DNA from: Streptomyces sp. NBC_00510
GTDB lineage: Bacteria; Actinomycetota; Actinomycetes; Streptomycetales; Streptomycetaceae
Length of the DNA stretch: 64,000 nucleotides
NCBI GenBank assembly: GCA_036013505.1
Contig: CP107851.1
Span: forward strand, 5,172,001 to 5,236,000
Direction: 5' to 3'
In this document: in pieces, positions 28,900 through 37,178 of the stretch
Layout of the letters: each line of letters starts with the position of its first letter
How positions within the stretch are numbered: position 1 is the first letter of the stretch
The notes under the pieces: model-generated
Told to the model about the DNA's origin: nothing
The model's database searches: none
What the model saw: the letters and a program-made list of their open reading frames with translations, nothing else
Position numbers and translations under genes: made by a program

Positions 28900-29031
28900 T
28901 CTGGTGGCGGCCCGCGCGCCGGGACTACCGTCCACATCCAGCCCTGGACCTGGGGTGATCCCCTGCGCCCGCCCACCCCCGCGGTCGTGCTCCCACCCCC
29001 GTACGCCCCCGCGCGACCCCAGGAGCCCGCT

Positions 29032-30609
29032 TTGGCCGACACCCCCACCCCCGCGCCGCCCTCGCTCACCGAGGTCGAGACGTACGGCGTCGAGCGCATC
29101 CCCGACGCCGACCGCACCGCCCGCCCCCTGGACCTGTTCAGGGTCGCGTTCGGCGGGGCCAACACCTTCTCCACCTGCGTGCTGGGCGCCTTCCCGATCC
29201 TGTTCGGGCTCTCCTTCTGGCAGGGCCTGGCCGCGACGCTGCTCGGCGTGGTCGCCGGCGCCCTGATCCTCGCGCCGATGGCCGTGTTCGGCCCGGTCAA
29301 CGGCACCAACAACGCCGTCGCCTCCTCCGCGCACCTGGGCGTGCACGGCCGGATCGTGGGCTCGTTCCTGTCGCTGCTCACCGCGGTCGCTTTCTTCTCC
29401 ATCTCCGTGTGGAGCTCCGGCGACGCCCTCGTCGGCGGCGCGCACCGTCTGCTGGGTCTGCCGCGCACCACGCTGTCGTACTGCGTCGCCTACGCGCTCT
29501 TCGCGGGTCTGGTGCTGGTCGTGTGCGTGTACGGCTTCCGCTTCATGCTCTTCGTCAACAAGATCGCCGTCGCCGCCGCGACCGTGCTCTTCCTGGTCGG
29601 CGCCTTCGCCTTCGCGGGCGACTTCGACCCCTCGTACGCGGGTGTCTTCACCGACGGCGCCTCCCCCGACACCCAGGCCCTGTTCTGGCCGTCCTTCGTC
29701 GGCGCCGCGCTGATCGTGCTGTCGAACCCGGTGTCCTTCGGCGCGTTCCTCGGCGACTGGTCGCGCTACATCCCGGCGGACACCCCGCGCCGCCGCGTGG
29801 TCGGGGCCGCCTTCCTCTCCCAGATCGCGACGCTGCTGCCGTTCCTCTTCGGCCTGGCCACGGCCAGCATCATCGCCGCGAAGGCCCCGAAGTACGTCGA
29901 TCCGGCCGCCCCGGACTTCGTCGGCGGCCTGCTGGCGATCTCGCCGGGCTGGTACTTCCTGCCGGTCTGCCTGCTGGCCCTGATCGGCGGCATGTCCACC
30001 GGCACGACCTCGCTCTACGGCACCGGCCTGGACTTCTCCAGCGTCTTCCCGCGGCTGTCCCGGGTGCAGGCGACGCTGCTGGTCGGCGTGGTGTCGATCT
30101 CGTTCATCTTCATCGGCCGGTTCGGCCTGGACCTGGTGCAGAGCATCTCGACCTTCGCCACGATCATCATCACCTGCACCACCCCGTGGATGGTGGTGAT
30201 GATGCTGGGCTTCCTCACCCGCCGCGGCTGGTACGACCCCGATGCGCTGCAGGTCTTCAACCGCCGCCAGCGCGGCGGCCGGTACTGGTTCGCCCACGGC
30301 TGGAACTGGCGCGGCATGACCGCGTGGTGGGTCTCCGCCGCGCTCGGCGTCGTCTTCACCAACATCCCCGGCCAGTTCGTCGGCCCGCTGGGCGACCTCG
30401 CGGGCGGCGTCGACATCAGCCTGCCGCTCTCCCTGGTCACCGCCGCGGTGCTCTACCTCGGCCTGCTGGCGACGTTCCCCGAGCCGCGCGGCGCGTACGG
30501 GCCCGAGGGCGCCCGGCTGGTCCGCACCGCCGACACCCCCGTGCCGCCGATCACCGGGCCCGGTGCGGACGACGCGGACCGGGCCGCCCTCGCCGGAGCG
30601 GAGGCATGA
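29032..30609 (+). CDS. NCS1-family purine/cytosine-type permease
   Basis: The 525-residue protein has about twelve membrane helices and NCS1 hallmarks. VERIPDADRTARPLDLFRVAFGGANTF lies before helix 1 (quoted in part). FGPVNGTNNAVASSAHLGVHG follows helix 2, and SFGAFLGDWSRYIP lies near the middle. Substrates of this family are nucleobases, hydantoins and related small heterocycles. The TTG at 29032 is chosen because AGGAG (29021-29025) precedes it by 6 nt and it gives LADTPTPAPP, a normal start; an upstream ATG at 28858 lies inside the hairpin. The stop overlaps the cyclase-family gene (ATGA). The two products probably import and hydrolyse one substrate. Confidence 0.85.
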   Translation: MADTPTPAPPSLTEVETYGVERIPDADRTARPLDLFRVAFGGANTFSTCVLGAFPILFGLSFWQGLAATLLGVVAGALILAPMAVFGPVNGTNNAVASSAHLGVHGRIVGSFLSLLTAVAFFSISVWSSGDALVGGAHRLLGLPRTTLSYCVAYALFAGLVLVVCVYGFRFMLFVNKIAVAAATVLFLVGAFAFAGDFDPSYAGVFTDGASPDTQALFWPSFVGAALIVLSNPVSFGAFLGDWSRYIPADTPRRRVVGAAFLSQIATLLPFLFGLATASIIAAKAPKYVDPAAPDFVGGLLAISPGWYFLPVCLLALIGGMSTGTTSLYGTGLDFSSVFPRLSRVQATLLVGVVSISFIFIGRFGLDLVQSISTFATIIITCTTPWMVVMMLGFLTRRGWYDPDALQVFNRRQRGGRYWFAHGWNWRGMTAWWVSAALGVVFTNIPGQFVGPLGDLAGGVDISLPLSLVTAAVLYLGLLATFPEPRGAYGPEGARLVRTADTPVPPITGPGADDADRAALAGAEA

Positions 30610-31304
30610 GCGTGGCCGCCGGTGGCCCGGGGTGGGTGGACCTGTCCGTGCCCGTGGTGACCGGCATGCCGGTGTACCCCGGCGACCCCGAGGTCGAGGT
30701 CGCTCCCGCCCTCCGGGCCGCCGAGGACGGGGTGAACGTGCTGCGGCTGCACCTGGGCTCCCAGTCCGGCACGCACGTCGACGCCCCCTTCCACGTGGAC
30801 GACGCCTGGCCCGCCCTGGACGAGCTGCCGCTGGACCGCTTCGCGGGACCGGCCGTCGCCGCCGACGTGCGGGGTCTCGCCCCGCGGGCGGCCATCACGC
30901 CCGGGGCGCTGGCCCCCGCGCTGGCGGCGGCCCGCCCGGGCTCGGTGCTGCTGCTGGCCACCGGCTGGTCCGCCCACTGGGGCACCGACCGCTACGCGGC
31001 CCACCCCTGGCTCACCCCGGAGGCGGCGCGGGCGGTGGTGGACGCCGGGATCCGCACGGTGGCCGTCGACGCCCTCAGCGTCGACCCGACGCCCGATCCA
31101 GGCGACCCGGACCCGGATTACTCCCTCCCCGCCCACCGCGTGCTGTGCGGGGCGGGCGGCGTCATCGCGGAGAACCTCACCAACCTGGCTCCGGTCCTGG
31201 CCGCCCTGGCCGAGGGCCGCGCGGTCGACGTCGCCCTCTTCCCCCTCCGGCTCCCCGCCGCGGACGGCGCCCCGGTCCGCGCCGTCGCCCGCGTCCACGG
31301 CTGA
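30606..31304 (+). CDS. cyclase-family metal hydrolase (KynB/isatin-hydrolase type)
   Basis: This 232-residue protein begins WVDLSVPVVTGMPVYPGDPEVE. It has the metal-binding signature GSQSGTHVDAPFHVDD, matching the family pattern HxGTHxDxPxH in its core. Related enzymes hydrolyse cyclic amides and formyl amides such as N-formylkynurenine, isatin or cyclic imides using a bivalent metal. It is coupled by a 4-bp overlap to the NCS1 permease, so the substrate is likely a nitrogen heterocycle brought in by that permease. A strong terminator follows. Confidence 0.8.
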   Translation: MSVAAGGPGWVDLSVPVVTGMPVYPGDPEVEVAPALRAAEDGVNVLRLHLGSQSGTHVDAPFHVDDAWPALDELPLDRFAGPAVAADVRGLAPRAAITPGALAPALAAARPGSVLLLATGWSAHWGTDRYAAHPWLTPEAARAVVDAGIRTVAVDALSVDPTPDPGDPDPDYSLPAHRVLCGAGGVIAENLTNLAPVLAALAEGRAVDVALFPLRLPAADGAPVRAVARVHG

Positions 31305-31314
31305 CCCGCGACGC

Positions 31315-31353
31315 GGGCGAGGCCGCCCCGGAGGTTCCGGGGCGGCCTCGCCC
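31315..31353. terminator. strong intrinsic-type hairpin, permease operon end
   Basis: GGGCGAGGCCGCCCCGGA (31315-31332) pairs perfectly over 18 bp with its complement at 31336-31353, around a GGT loop. It lies 10 bp past the cyclase stop and 36 bp before the end of the convergent Ig-repeat gene, so it probably serves both transcripts. Confidence 0.8.
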
Positions 31354-31389
31354 GTGTGCGTCGTACCCGTGTGCGTCCGCCGGACGGCG

Positions 31390-33066
31390 TCACTTGGTGA
31401 AGTACAGGTACTTCCACGAGCCGTAGGTGGTGGCGTTCAGGCTGTCGCCCGAGCTGCCCTTGATGTACGAGGAGCGCATGCGGGCCCGGATCCCGGCCTC
31501 GCCCGGGGCCCCCAGCTGCACGCGGCACTTGCCGTCGGTCCCCAGCTGGAAGTACTCGGTGCCCGCGGAGTACCAGCGGCCCTGGTAGTAGACCTGCAGC
31601 TCGAACCGCTGCGAGCGGCCCGCGTGGTAGGTCATCGACGTCGTGAGCAGCGGGTCGGTGTTCTTGTGGAACCAGTAGTACGTGGTCGAGCCGATCTTCC
31701 CCGTCTTGTAGTGCCGGGAGACGGACGTGGAGACCTTGACCTGCGTGCCGATCGAACGGGACACCGACTTCGGCGCGTAGGAGAAGTCACCGCCGAACGA
31801 AGCCCAGAACGTGGTGTTCCGGGTGACCTTGTAGGTGACCTTGAAGTCGCCGGAGGAGTTGACCTTGCCGGTCTTCACCAGCTTCTTCGTGCCGTCCGAC
31901 GCCTTGGCGTAGATCGACAGCACACGGCTCTTGCCGGTCTTGCCGAGGTGACCGGTGACGGTGGCGGTCGAACCGTAGGAGTAGGTCGAGTGGTTGGTCT
32001 TGACGCTGACCGAGGTGGCCGCTCGGGAGACCGCGACGCTGTCCTTGCCCAGGGCGGCGACGTGCGTGGCGTCGCCCGCGTAGTGCGCGGAGTAGGTGAC
32101 GGTGCCGCCGGTGTACGGGGTGTCCGTGAAGCTGAACGTGCCGCCCGACGCGACCGTCTTGGTGCCGAGCGACTTGCCCTTCGGGGTGGTGAGGTCGGTC
32201 CGGGTCACCGTGACCTTGGTACCGGCCGGGAAGGGCGCGGCGGCCGTGAGCTTGCCGCTGACCGTGATCTTCGTGGCCCGCTTGGCCGACGTGGGGGCGT
32301 TCACGGTGAGGGTGGTCGCCGCCCGCGTGACGTTGACGGTGTCCTTGGCCGTGGCGGCTGCGTGCGTGGCGTCGCCCGCGTAGGTGACCGTGTAGGTGTT
32401 GTCGCCCTGGGCGGCCGGGGTGTCCTTGATCTGGAAGGTGCCGTCGCCCGCGACGGTCGCGTTGGCCAGCGGGGTGCCGGTCGTGCTGCGGCTGTCGGTA
32501 CGGGTGACGGTGACCTGGGTGCCGGCCGCGAACGATTCGGTCGAGCCGAGGGTGCCGGTGACCGTGACCACGGCGCCGGGCAGCGCCGAGGTGGGGGCGT
32601 TCACGCTGAGCGTGGTCGCGGCCACGGTGACGTTGACGGTGGCCGCGGCGGTGGCGGCTGCGTGGGTGGCGTCGCCCGCGTAGGTGACCGTGTAGGTGTT
32701 GTCGCCCTGGGCGGCCGGGGTGTCCTTGATCTGGAAGGTGCCGTCCTCGGCGACGGTCGCGTTGCCGAGCAGGGTCCCGGTCGTGTCGGTGGCGTCCGTG
32801 CGGGTGACGGTGACCTGGGTGCCGGCCGTGAAGGGTTCGGTCGAGCCGAGGGTGCCGGTGACCGTGATCTCGGCGCCGGGCAGCGTCGTGGCAGGGGCGT
32901 TGACGGTGAGGGTGGTCGCGGCCTCGGTGACGTTGGCGGTGTCCTCGGCGGTCGCGACGGCGGTGGCGCTGTCGGCCGCGGCCGGCGTTGCCGTGACCCC
33001 GAGCAGGGACGCGGTGGCGAGCAGGACGGACAGAGCCGTCCCGCCCGCGAGGTGGCGGGTGCGCAA
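31390..33066 (-). CDS. secreted Ig-like repeat protein
   Basis: The 558-residue product has a signal peptide (LRTRHLAGGTALSVLLATAS, cleavage near AAADS at about residue 32). Three 100-residue Ig-like repeats follow, each starting AATTL(T/S)VNAP and containing GTQVTVTRTD, TFQIKDTP and TYAGDATH. A fourth diverged repeat starts AATSVSVKTNHSTYSYG. The C-terminal region of about 150 residues is Tyr/Trp-rich (STTYYWFHKN, FELQVYYQGRW). The TTG at 33066 is favoured by GGGGGGAA just upstream. No catalytic motif is visible; an adhesive or spacer role at the cell surface is an inference. The repeats are described separately. Confidence 0.8.
   Translation of the reverse strand: MRTRHLAGGTALSVLLATASLLGVTATPAAADSATAVATAEDTANVTEAATTLTVNAPATTLPGAEITVTGTLGSTEPFTAGTQVTVTRTDATDTTGTLLGNATVAEDGTFQIKDTPAAQGDNTYTVTYAGDATHAAATAAATVNVTVAATTLSVNAPTSALPGAVVTVTGTLGSTESFAAGTQVTVTRTDSRSTTGTPLANATVAGDGTFQIKDTPAAQGDNTYTVTYAGDATHAAATAKDTVNVTRAATTLTVNAPTSAKRATKITVSGKLTAAAPFPAGTKVTVTRTDLTTPKGKSLGTKTVASGGTFSFTDTPYTGGTVTYSAHYAGDATHVAALGKDSVAVSRAATSVSVKTNHSTYSYGSTATVTGHLGKTGKSRVLSIYAKASDGTKKLVKTGKVNSSGDFKVTYKVTRNTTFWASFGGDFSYAPKSVSRSIGTQVKVSTSVSRHYKTGKIGSTTYYWFHKNTDPLLTTSMTYHAGRSQRFELQVYYQGRWYSAGTEYFQLGTDGKCRVQLGAPGEAGIRARMRSSYIKGSSGDSLNATTYGSWKYLYFTK
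32023..32922 (-). repeat. three tandem 300-bp repeats encoding Ig-like domains
   Basis: Units at 32623-32922, 32323-32622 and 32023-32322 have a period of exactly 300 bp (100 codons). The first two are nearly identical over long stretches: 32351-32445 and 32651-32745 differ at one base. The third unit is clearly diverged. The identity of the first two suggests a recent duplication or gene conversion. Confidence 0.9.
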
Positions 33067-33322
33067 GCTGGTTCCCCCCAGGCAGGCGGTGGGCCGGAGG
33101 TCCTCCGGCGAGACATGGGTGCGCCGCGGGGCGCGGACTCCCGTGGTGGGGCCCGGCGCGCCTTCGTCGGCGGCAAGAGGGAACGCTACGTCATGCCTCT
33201 GACAGCGGGCCACTGCATTGTCGGCCCGTGCCGATCCGTTACCGCCGCTTCGCCCGGCGGTGGGGATACCGTGGCCGATTCGATGCCCGGCTCCGTACAA
33301 CCTCCTTGCGGGGAAGGCGTGT
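33067..33322. other. intergenic DNA upstream of the Ig-repeat gene
   Basis: No gene was found. ACCGCC (33241-33246) pairs with GGCGGT (33256-33261) to form a small hairpin that may end the transcript of the minus-strand lipoprotein gene to its right. The remaining sequence presumably holds the promoter of the Ig-repeat gene. Confidence 0.4.
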
Positions 33323-33796
33323 TCAGTGGTCGGCGACCCGCACGGTGACGGTCCACTCCCGAAGTCCCAGGCAGGCCACCTGGTCCGGGGCGGTGGGTGT
33401 GGCGCACAGCGGCTGGGTGGCGTTGAGCCGCGCCGTGCCGGGGGCGGTGGCGCGGTAGGCGGCGATGGTGTCGCCGCGGGGGGCGCCGATGCCCGCGTTG
33501 GTGGGGGTGAGGGCGCCGCCCTCGCTGGTGACGGGGGACCACGGGCGGTCCGGCGTGCCGTCGAGGGTGACGCGGACGGTGCCGCCCGCGGTGACGCAGA
33601 CGGTGCGGCCGGTGTCCGCGGCGGTGAGCGCGGCCTCTGCCGCGCAGGCCCCTCCCGAGCCCGCCCCGGAACCGGCGCTGCCGGTGGCGCCCGGGGCGCT
33701 GCTCCGGTCGCCGTCCGCCGGGCCGCCGGACTGCGTGCCGCAGCCGGTCAGCAGGAGTGCGGTCGCCGCGAGGACCGCGGCTGTCGTATGACGCAT
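33323..33796 (-). CDS. lipoprotein with a possible chagasin-like (I42) fold
   Basis: The 157-residue product has a lipoprotein signal (lipobox LLTGC, lipidation at Cys19), a Ser/Gly/Ala linker, then about 100 residues of beta structure. That domain has AGGTVRVTLDG, DRPWSPVTSEGGALTP, GDTIAAYRATAPGTARL and a final EWTVTVRV strand. The spacing of a Trp-containing loop, a PGTA turn and a terminal strand resembles chagasin-type protease inhibitors, but the canonical NPTTG loop is absent, so the assignment is tentative. AAGGAGG precedes the ATG. It lies downstream of the sedolisin protease gene, with a strong terminator between them. Confidence 0.55.
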   Translation of the reverse strand: MRHTTAAVLAATALLLTGCGTQSGGPADGDRSSAPGATGSAGSGAGSGGACAAEAALTAADTGRTVCVTAGGTVRVTLDGTPDRPWSPVTSEGGALTPTNAGIGAPRGDTIAAYRATAPGTARLNATQPLCATPTAPDQVACLGLREWTVTVRVADH

Positions 33797-33835
33797 GGAT
33801 GGCCTCCTTTCCTCTTTGACGTGTTCCAGGCGCAA

Positions 33836-33871
33836 AAGGGTCCCGGCCGCCTGGTGGCGGCCGGGACCCTT
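33836..33871 (-). terminator. intrinsic terminator after the sedolisin gene
   Basis: AAGGGTCCCGGCCGCC (33836-33851) pairs perfectly with its complement at 33856-33871 around a 4-nt loop. On the minus strand the stem ends in CCCTTTT, giving the U-rich tail of a classical terminator. It lies 18 bp past the protease stop. Confidence 0.85.
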
Positions 33872-33888
33872 CCCGCGGGGAGGCGGGG

Positions 33889-35970
33889 TCAGGCCGCGGT
33901 CAGGGCGGTGTCGTCGACCACGAAGCCGGTCTGGAGGGAGGAGTCCTCGCTGCCGGTGAACTTCAGGGTGACGCTGGAGCCGGCGAAGGAGGACAGGTCG
34001 AAGGTCTTCTGGGTGTACCCGGTGCCCTTGTCGAGGTTGGACCAGGTCGCCAGCGTGGTGGACCCGGCGGTCAGGGTCAGCTTGTCGTAGGCGGTGGTGG
34101 TGGTCGTCTCGGCGGTGTCGACGTGCAGCCAGAAGGTCAGCGTGGCACGGCAGCCGCTCGGGACGCTCACCGTCTGGGAGAGCGTGTCGGTGTGGGTGGA
34201 GCCGTAGCCGTCCAGCCAGGCCTTGTACGTGCCGCCGTGGGCGGCCTCGCCGCTGTCGCTGGTGATGACGCCGCTGGACGACGTCCACGAGGTGCTGCCG
34301 GACTCGAAGTCCGGGTTGCCGAGCAGCTGGGCCGTGGTGCAGGTGCCGCCGCCGGCCGGGGAGACGGTCCAGCCGAAGGACGCGGAGCCGGAGGCGCCGG
34401 TGCCGTCGGTGGCGGTGACGGTGGTCTGGTAGGTGCCCGCGGCCGTGGGGGTGCCGGAGATCAGGCCGGTCGAGGCGTTGATGCCGAGCCCCGTGGGCAG
34501 GCCGCTCGCGCTGTAGGTGAGCGCGGCCCCGGCGCTGTCGGTGGCCGAGATCTGCAGGCTCTTCGCGGTGCCGACGGTGGCGGTCTGGCTGCCGGGGCCG
34601 GTGACGGTGACCGTGTTGCCGCTGCCGGTGCCGTTCTTGAAGGCGGTCACGCCGTTCGGGGTGCCGAGGCCGGTCGGGCCGTCGTAGCCGGCCTTGCCGG
34701 TGCACAGGTACGAGCCGGAGCAGCCGCCGTTGGCGCCGCTGGTCACGTCGTAGAGGTTGGCGGTGTGGGCGTAGGGGTACGACGCCGGGTTGGTGCCGGA
34801 GGCCGGGGCGCCGGCCAGGGCGTACACACCCGCGATGAGCGGCGCGGAGGCGCTGGTGCCGCCGTAGACCGCCCAGCCGGAGCCGCCGTAGGTGTCGTAG
34901 ACGGCCACACCGGTGGCCGGGTCGGCGACGGCGGAGACGTCGGCGACGGTGCGCTTGGCGCAGCCGGTGTCGGTCTGCCAGCTGGGCTTGGCGTCGTACG
35001 CGGAGCAGCCGGAGCCGGTGCCGTCGCCGCCCGCGCTGGTGCCCCAGACCTTCTCGGACCAGCCGCGGGTGGTGGACGCGGTGGTCAGGGAGGTGCCGCC
35101 GACGGCGGTCACGTAGCGGGAGGCGGCGGGGTACTCGGCGCCGTAGCCGGAGTCGCCCGCGGAGACGGTGATGGCGACGCCGGGGTGGTTGAAGTAGGCG
35201 CTGTCGTACGACGGGTCGGCGGACTCCTCGTCGCCGCCGTAGCTGTTGGAGACGAACTTCGCGCCGAGCGCCACGGCCTCGTTCACGGCCGCGCCGAGGT
35301 CCTCCATGCTCGCGGAGTCCGCCTCGACCAGCAGGATGTTGCAGCTCGGGCAGGCGGCGCTGACCATGTCGAGGTCGAGGGCGATCTCCCCGGCCCAGCC
35401 GCTGTCCGGCGTGGGGAGGCTGGTGGTGCTGCCGGTCTGGCTCACCTTGCGGAAGCAGCCGCTCGCGACGGTGCAGGCCGAAAGACCGTACTGGGAGCGG
35501 TAGGTGGCCAGGTCGGTGGCGGCGTTGGGGTCGTCGTAGGCGTCGACGACGGCCACGGTCAGGCCGGAGCCGCCGGTGGCGGGCAGGTTGTAGGCGCTGT
35601 GCAGGTTGGCCGGGCCCAGACCGGACGGGGTGGCCTGGGGCGAGAGCGTGTCGTCGCGCTTCATCGCGATGTCGGTGCGGCGCTGCGCGAGGCAGCCGAA
35701 GTCGCCTGCGGCCGGTGCGCCGCACAGGTGCTTGGTCGGTACGGCGGCGCCCGCCGTGCCGGTGGGGTGCACGGTCTGGGCCGCGGGGGACTGCAGGGCC
35801 CGGGCGTTCTGCGTGTCCCGGGCGGTGGGGGTGTGGGGGGCGGCGGCCTGGGCGGCCGGTCCCGCGGCGAGCAGGCCGGTGACGGCCAGGGCGAGCGCGG
35901 GCAGGGCCGCGGTCAGTGTCCTTCTCAGTCGCCTCAGCGGCTGTGCGGGTCGGTGTGCAGAGGGGTGCAC
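33889..35970 (-). CDS. secreted sedolisin (S53) protease with Ig and carbohydrate-binding-like domains
   Basis: The 693-residue protein has a signal peptide (to about residue 43) and a very short pro-region. The S53 catalytic domain (about 115-450) carries Glu195 and Asp199 in WAGEIALDLD, oxyanion Asp273 in VSAGDSGYG, and Ser373 in GGTSASAPLIAG. These are the acid-active serine protease residues of the family. After NGVTAFKNGTG come a putative-Ig domain (ATVGTAKSLQISA to SGTPTAAGTY) and a C-terminal jelly-roll-like domain that begins LLGNPDFESG. GGAGG precedes the GTG by 6 nt. Typical sedolisins have a long prodomain, which is largely missing here, as in many Streptomyces homologues. Confidence 0.9.
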   Translation of the reverse strand: MHPSAHRPAQPLRRLRRTLTAALPALALAVTGLLAAGPAAQAAAPHTPTARDTQNARALQSPAAQTVHPTGTAGAAVPTKHLCGAPAAGDFGCLAQRRTDIAMKRDDTLSPQATPSGLGPANLHSAYNLPATGGSGLTVAVVDAYDDPNAATDLATYRSQYGLSACTVASGCFRKVSQTGSTTSLPTPDSGWAGEIALDLDMVSAACPSCNILLVEADSASMEDLGAAVNEAVALGAKFVSNSYGGDEESADPSYDSAYFNHPGVAITVSAGDSGYGAEYPAASRYVTAVGGTSLTTASTTRGWSEKVWGTSAGGDGTGSGCSAYDAKPSWQTDTGCAKRTVADVSAVADPATGVAVYDTYGGSGWAVYGGTSASAPLIAGVYALAGAPASGTNPASYPYAHTANLYDVTSGANGGCSGSYLCTGKAGYDGPTGLGTPNGVTAFKNGTGSGNTVTVTGPGSQTATVGTAKSLQISATDSAGAALTYSASGLPTGLGINASTGLISGTPTAAGTYQTTVTATDGTGASGSASFGWTVSPAGGGTCTTAQLLGNPDFESGSTSWTSSSGVITSDSGEAAHGGTYKAWLDGYGSTHTDTLSQTVSVPSGCRATLTFWLHVDTAETTTTTAYDKLTLTAGSTTLATWSNLDKGTGYTQKTFDLSSFAGSSVTLKFTGSEDSSLQTGFVVDDTALTAA

Positions 35971-36334
35971 GGGGTGCCTCCGTCGAGTGCCGGGAGTGGG
36001 GGTGTCGCGGCGTGGTGCGGGTGGCTCGGTGCGTAGGGCGGCGGCAGGCCGGGACGGTGCGGGCCGACGGATCGGTGTGGGCCGTGGGTCGATCGGTCAT
36101 GCGCATGACATATGGACGCGTAGACCGCCCCCGGGCTGCGGCTGCGGTCGGTGGTGACGGGTGGACGCGCTGACGTTAGGCGCGTCCGCCGGGTCGCGGA
36201 CAGCTGCCGGGAAAGATCTTTACCGCCGCTTGAGGCGGGTTTGCCCGCGCCGAGACCGGACCCCTCGGCCAAAGGTCCGGGGGCCGGATTTCCCTAGGGT
36301 TTTCCCTGTATGCCCGGCCCGCGCCCTCCGGTCC
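35971..36334. other. divergent intergenic region, protease/MerR
   Basis: No gene was found in these 364 bp. It contains a perfect 12-bp palindrome (TCATGCGCATGA, 36097-36108), which could bind a regulator of the protease gene. Its right half has several GC-rich self-complementary stretches such as GGCGGG-TTTG-CCCGC near 36235-36250. The MerR promoter begins directly after it. Confidence 0.45.
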
Positions 36335-36365
36335 TTGACCTTGTCGCAGCGTCAAGGTCTCTACT
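36335..36365 (+). promoter_or_regulatory. MerR-type promoter with operator in a 19-bp spacer
   Basis: A -35 box TTGACC (36335-36340) and a -10 box TCTACT (36360-36365) are separated by 19 bp. GACCTTG (36337-36343) is mirrored by CAAGGTC (36353-36359), so a palindrome fills the spacer. This is the over-long spacer that MerR-family proteins untwist. The -10 box ends 6 nt before the ATG of the MerR gene at 36372, so the transcript is probably leaderless and self-regulated. Confidence 0.8.
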
Positions 36366-36371
36366 GGGCTC

Positions 36372-37178
36372 ATGCGCATCGGAGAACTCGCCGCCCTCGC
36401 CGGGGTCACCACCCGCACCGTGCGGCACTACCACCGCATCGGGCTGCTGCCCGAGCCCGCGCGCCGGATCAACGGCTACCGCGACTACGGCCTGCGCGAC
36501 GCCGTCGAGCTCACCCGCATCCGGCGCCTGACGGAGCTCGGCCTCGGTCTCGACGAGGTCAGGGACGTGCTCGCGGACGACGCGGGCAAGGAGCTGCACG
36601 AGGTGCTGGCGGAGCTTGACGCGGACCTCGCCCGGCAGGAGGAGGCCATCCGGTCGCGCCGGACCCGCCTCGCCGAACTCCTCGCGCAGGCCGAAGCCGG
36701 CGGCGGACTGCCCGCGCAGGCGCCCGTCTCCCCGGAACTGGCGGCGCTCTTCGCCGAGATGGCCCGGGCCTCGGCACAGCTGCCGGGGCCCGAGCCCGCG
36801 ATGGCCGTGAAGGAGCGCGAGTTGCTCGCGCTGCTGGACACGGCGGCCACCCCCGAGGCCCGGGGCTGGCTCACCGGCCTGCTGCGCTCCATGGGCTCCG
36901 ATCCGGGCGCGATGCGCCGCGCCTACGAGGTGTACGCGCGGATGGACGAACTGGCCGGGGCGGCCGTGGACGACCCCCGGGTCGCGGAGGTGGCCCGGGC
37001 GATCGCCGACTCCGTCCCGGACGAGGTCGCCGCCTCGATCGACGCCGCCGGTGAGGACGGCGCGGCGCAGTCCGGTGCGGAGGGCGGCTTCGCCGCCGCG
37101 TTCTTCGACGACCACGCGCCCGCCCAGGCCGAGGCCGTACGGCAGGCGATCCGGCTGCTGCGCGAGCGTGCCCGGTGA
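36372..37178 (+). CDS. MerR-family transcriptional regulator
   Basis: The 268-residue protein has the MerR winged HTH at its N-terminus (MRIGELAALAGVTTRTVRHY, then RIGLLPEP and the GYRDYGLRDAVELTRIRRL wing region). A dimerising coiled coil follows (about 75-110). The C-terminal region of about 150 residues is mainly helical and has no metal-binding cysteines, so a multidrug- or metabolite-sensing type is more likely than a metal sensor. No ribosome site precedes the ATG. Its promoter carries the family's operator layout. The stop overlaps the next gene (GTGA), a membrane protein that may be the regulated product. Confidence 0.88.
   Translation: MRIGELAALAGVTTRTVRHYHRIGLLPEPARRINGYRDYGLRDAVELTRIRRLTELGLGLDEVRDVLADDAGKELHEVLAELDADLARQEEAIRSRRTRLAELLAQAEAGGGLPAQAPVSPELAALFAEMARASAQLPGPEPAMAVKERELLALLDTAATPEARGWLTGLLRSMGSDPGAMRRAYEVYARMDELAGAAVDDPRVAEVARAIADSVPDEVAASIDAAGEDGAAQSGAEGGFAAAFFDDHAPAQAEAVRQAIRLLRERAR

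Noticed and set aside
32023..32922. CRISPR-like or transposon repeat
   Set aside because: The repeats are coding, 300 bp long, without spacers, and encode Ig-like domains.
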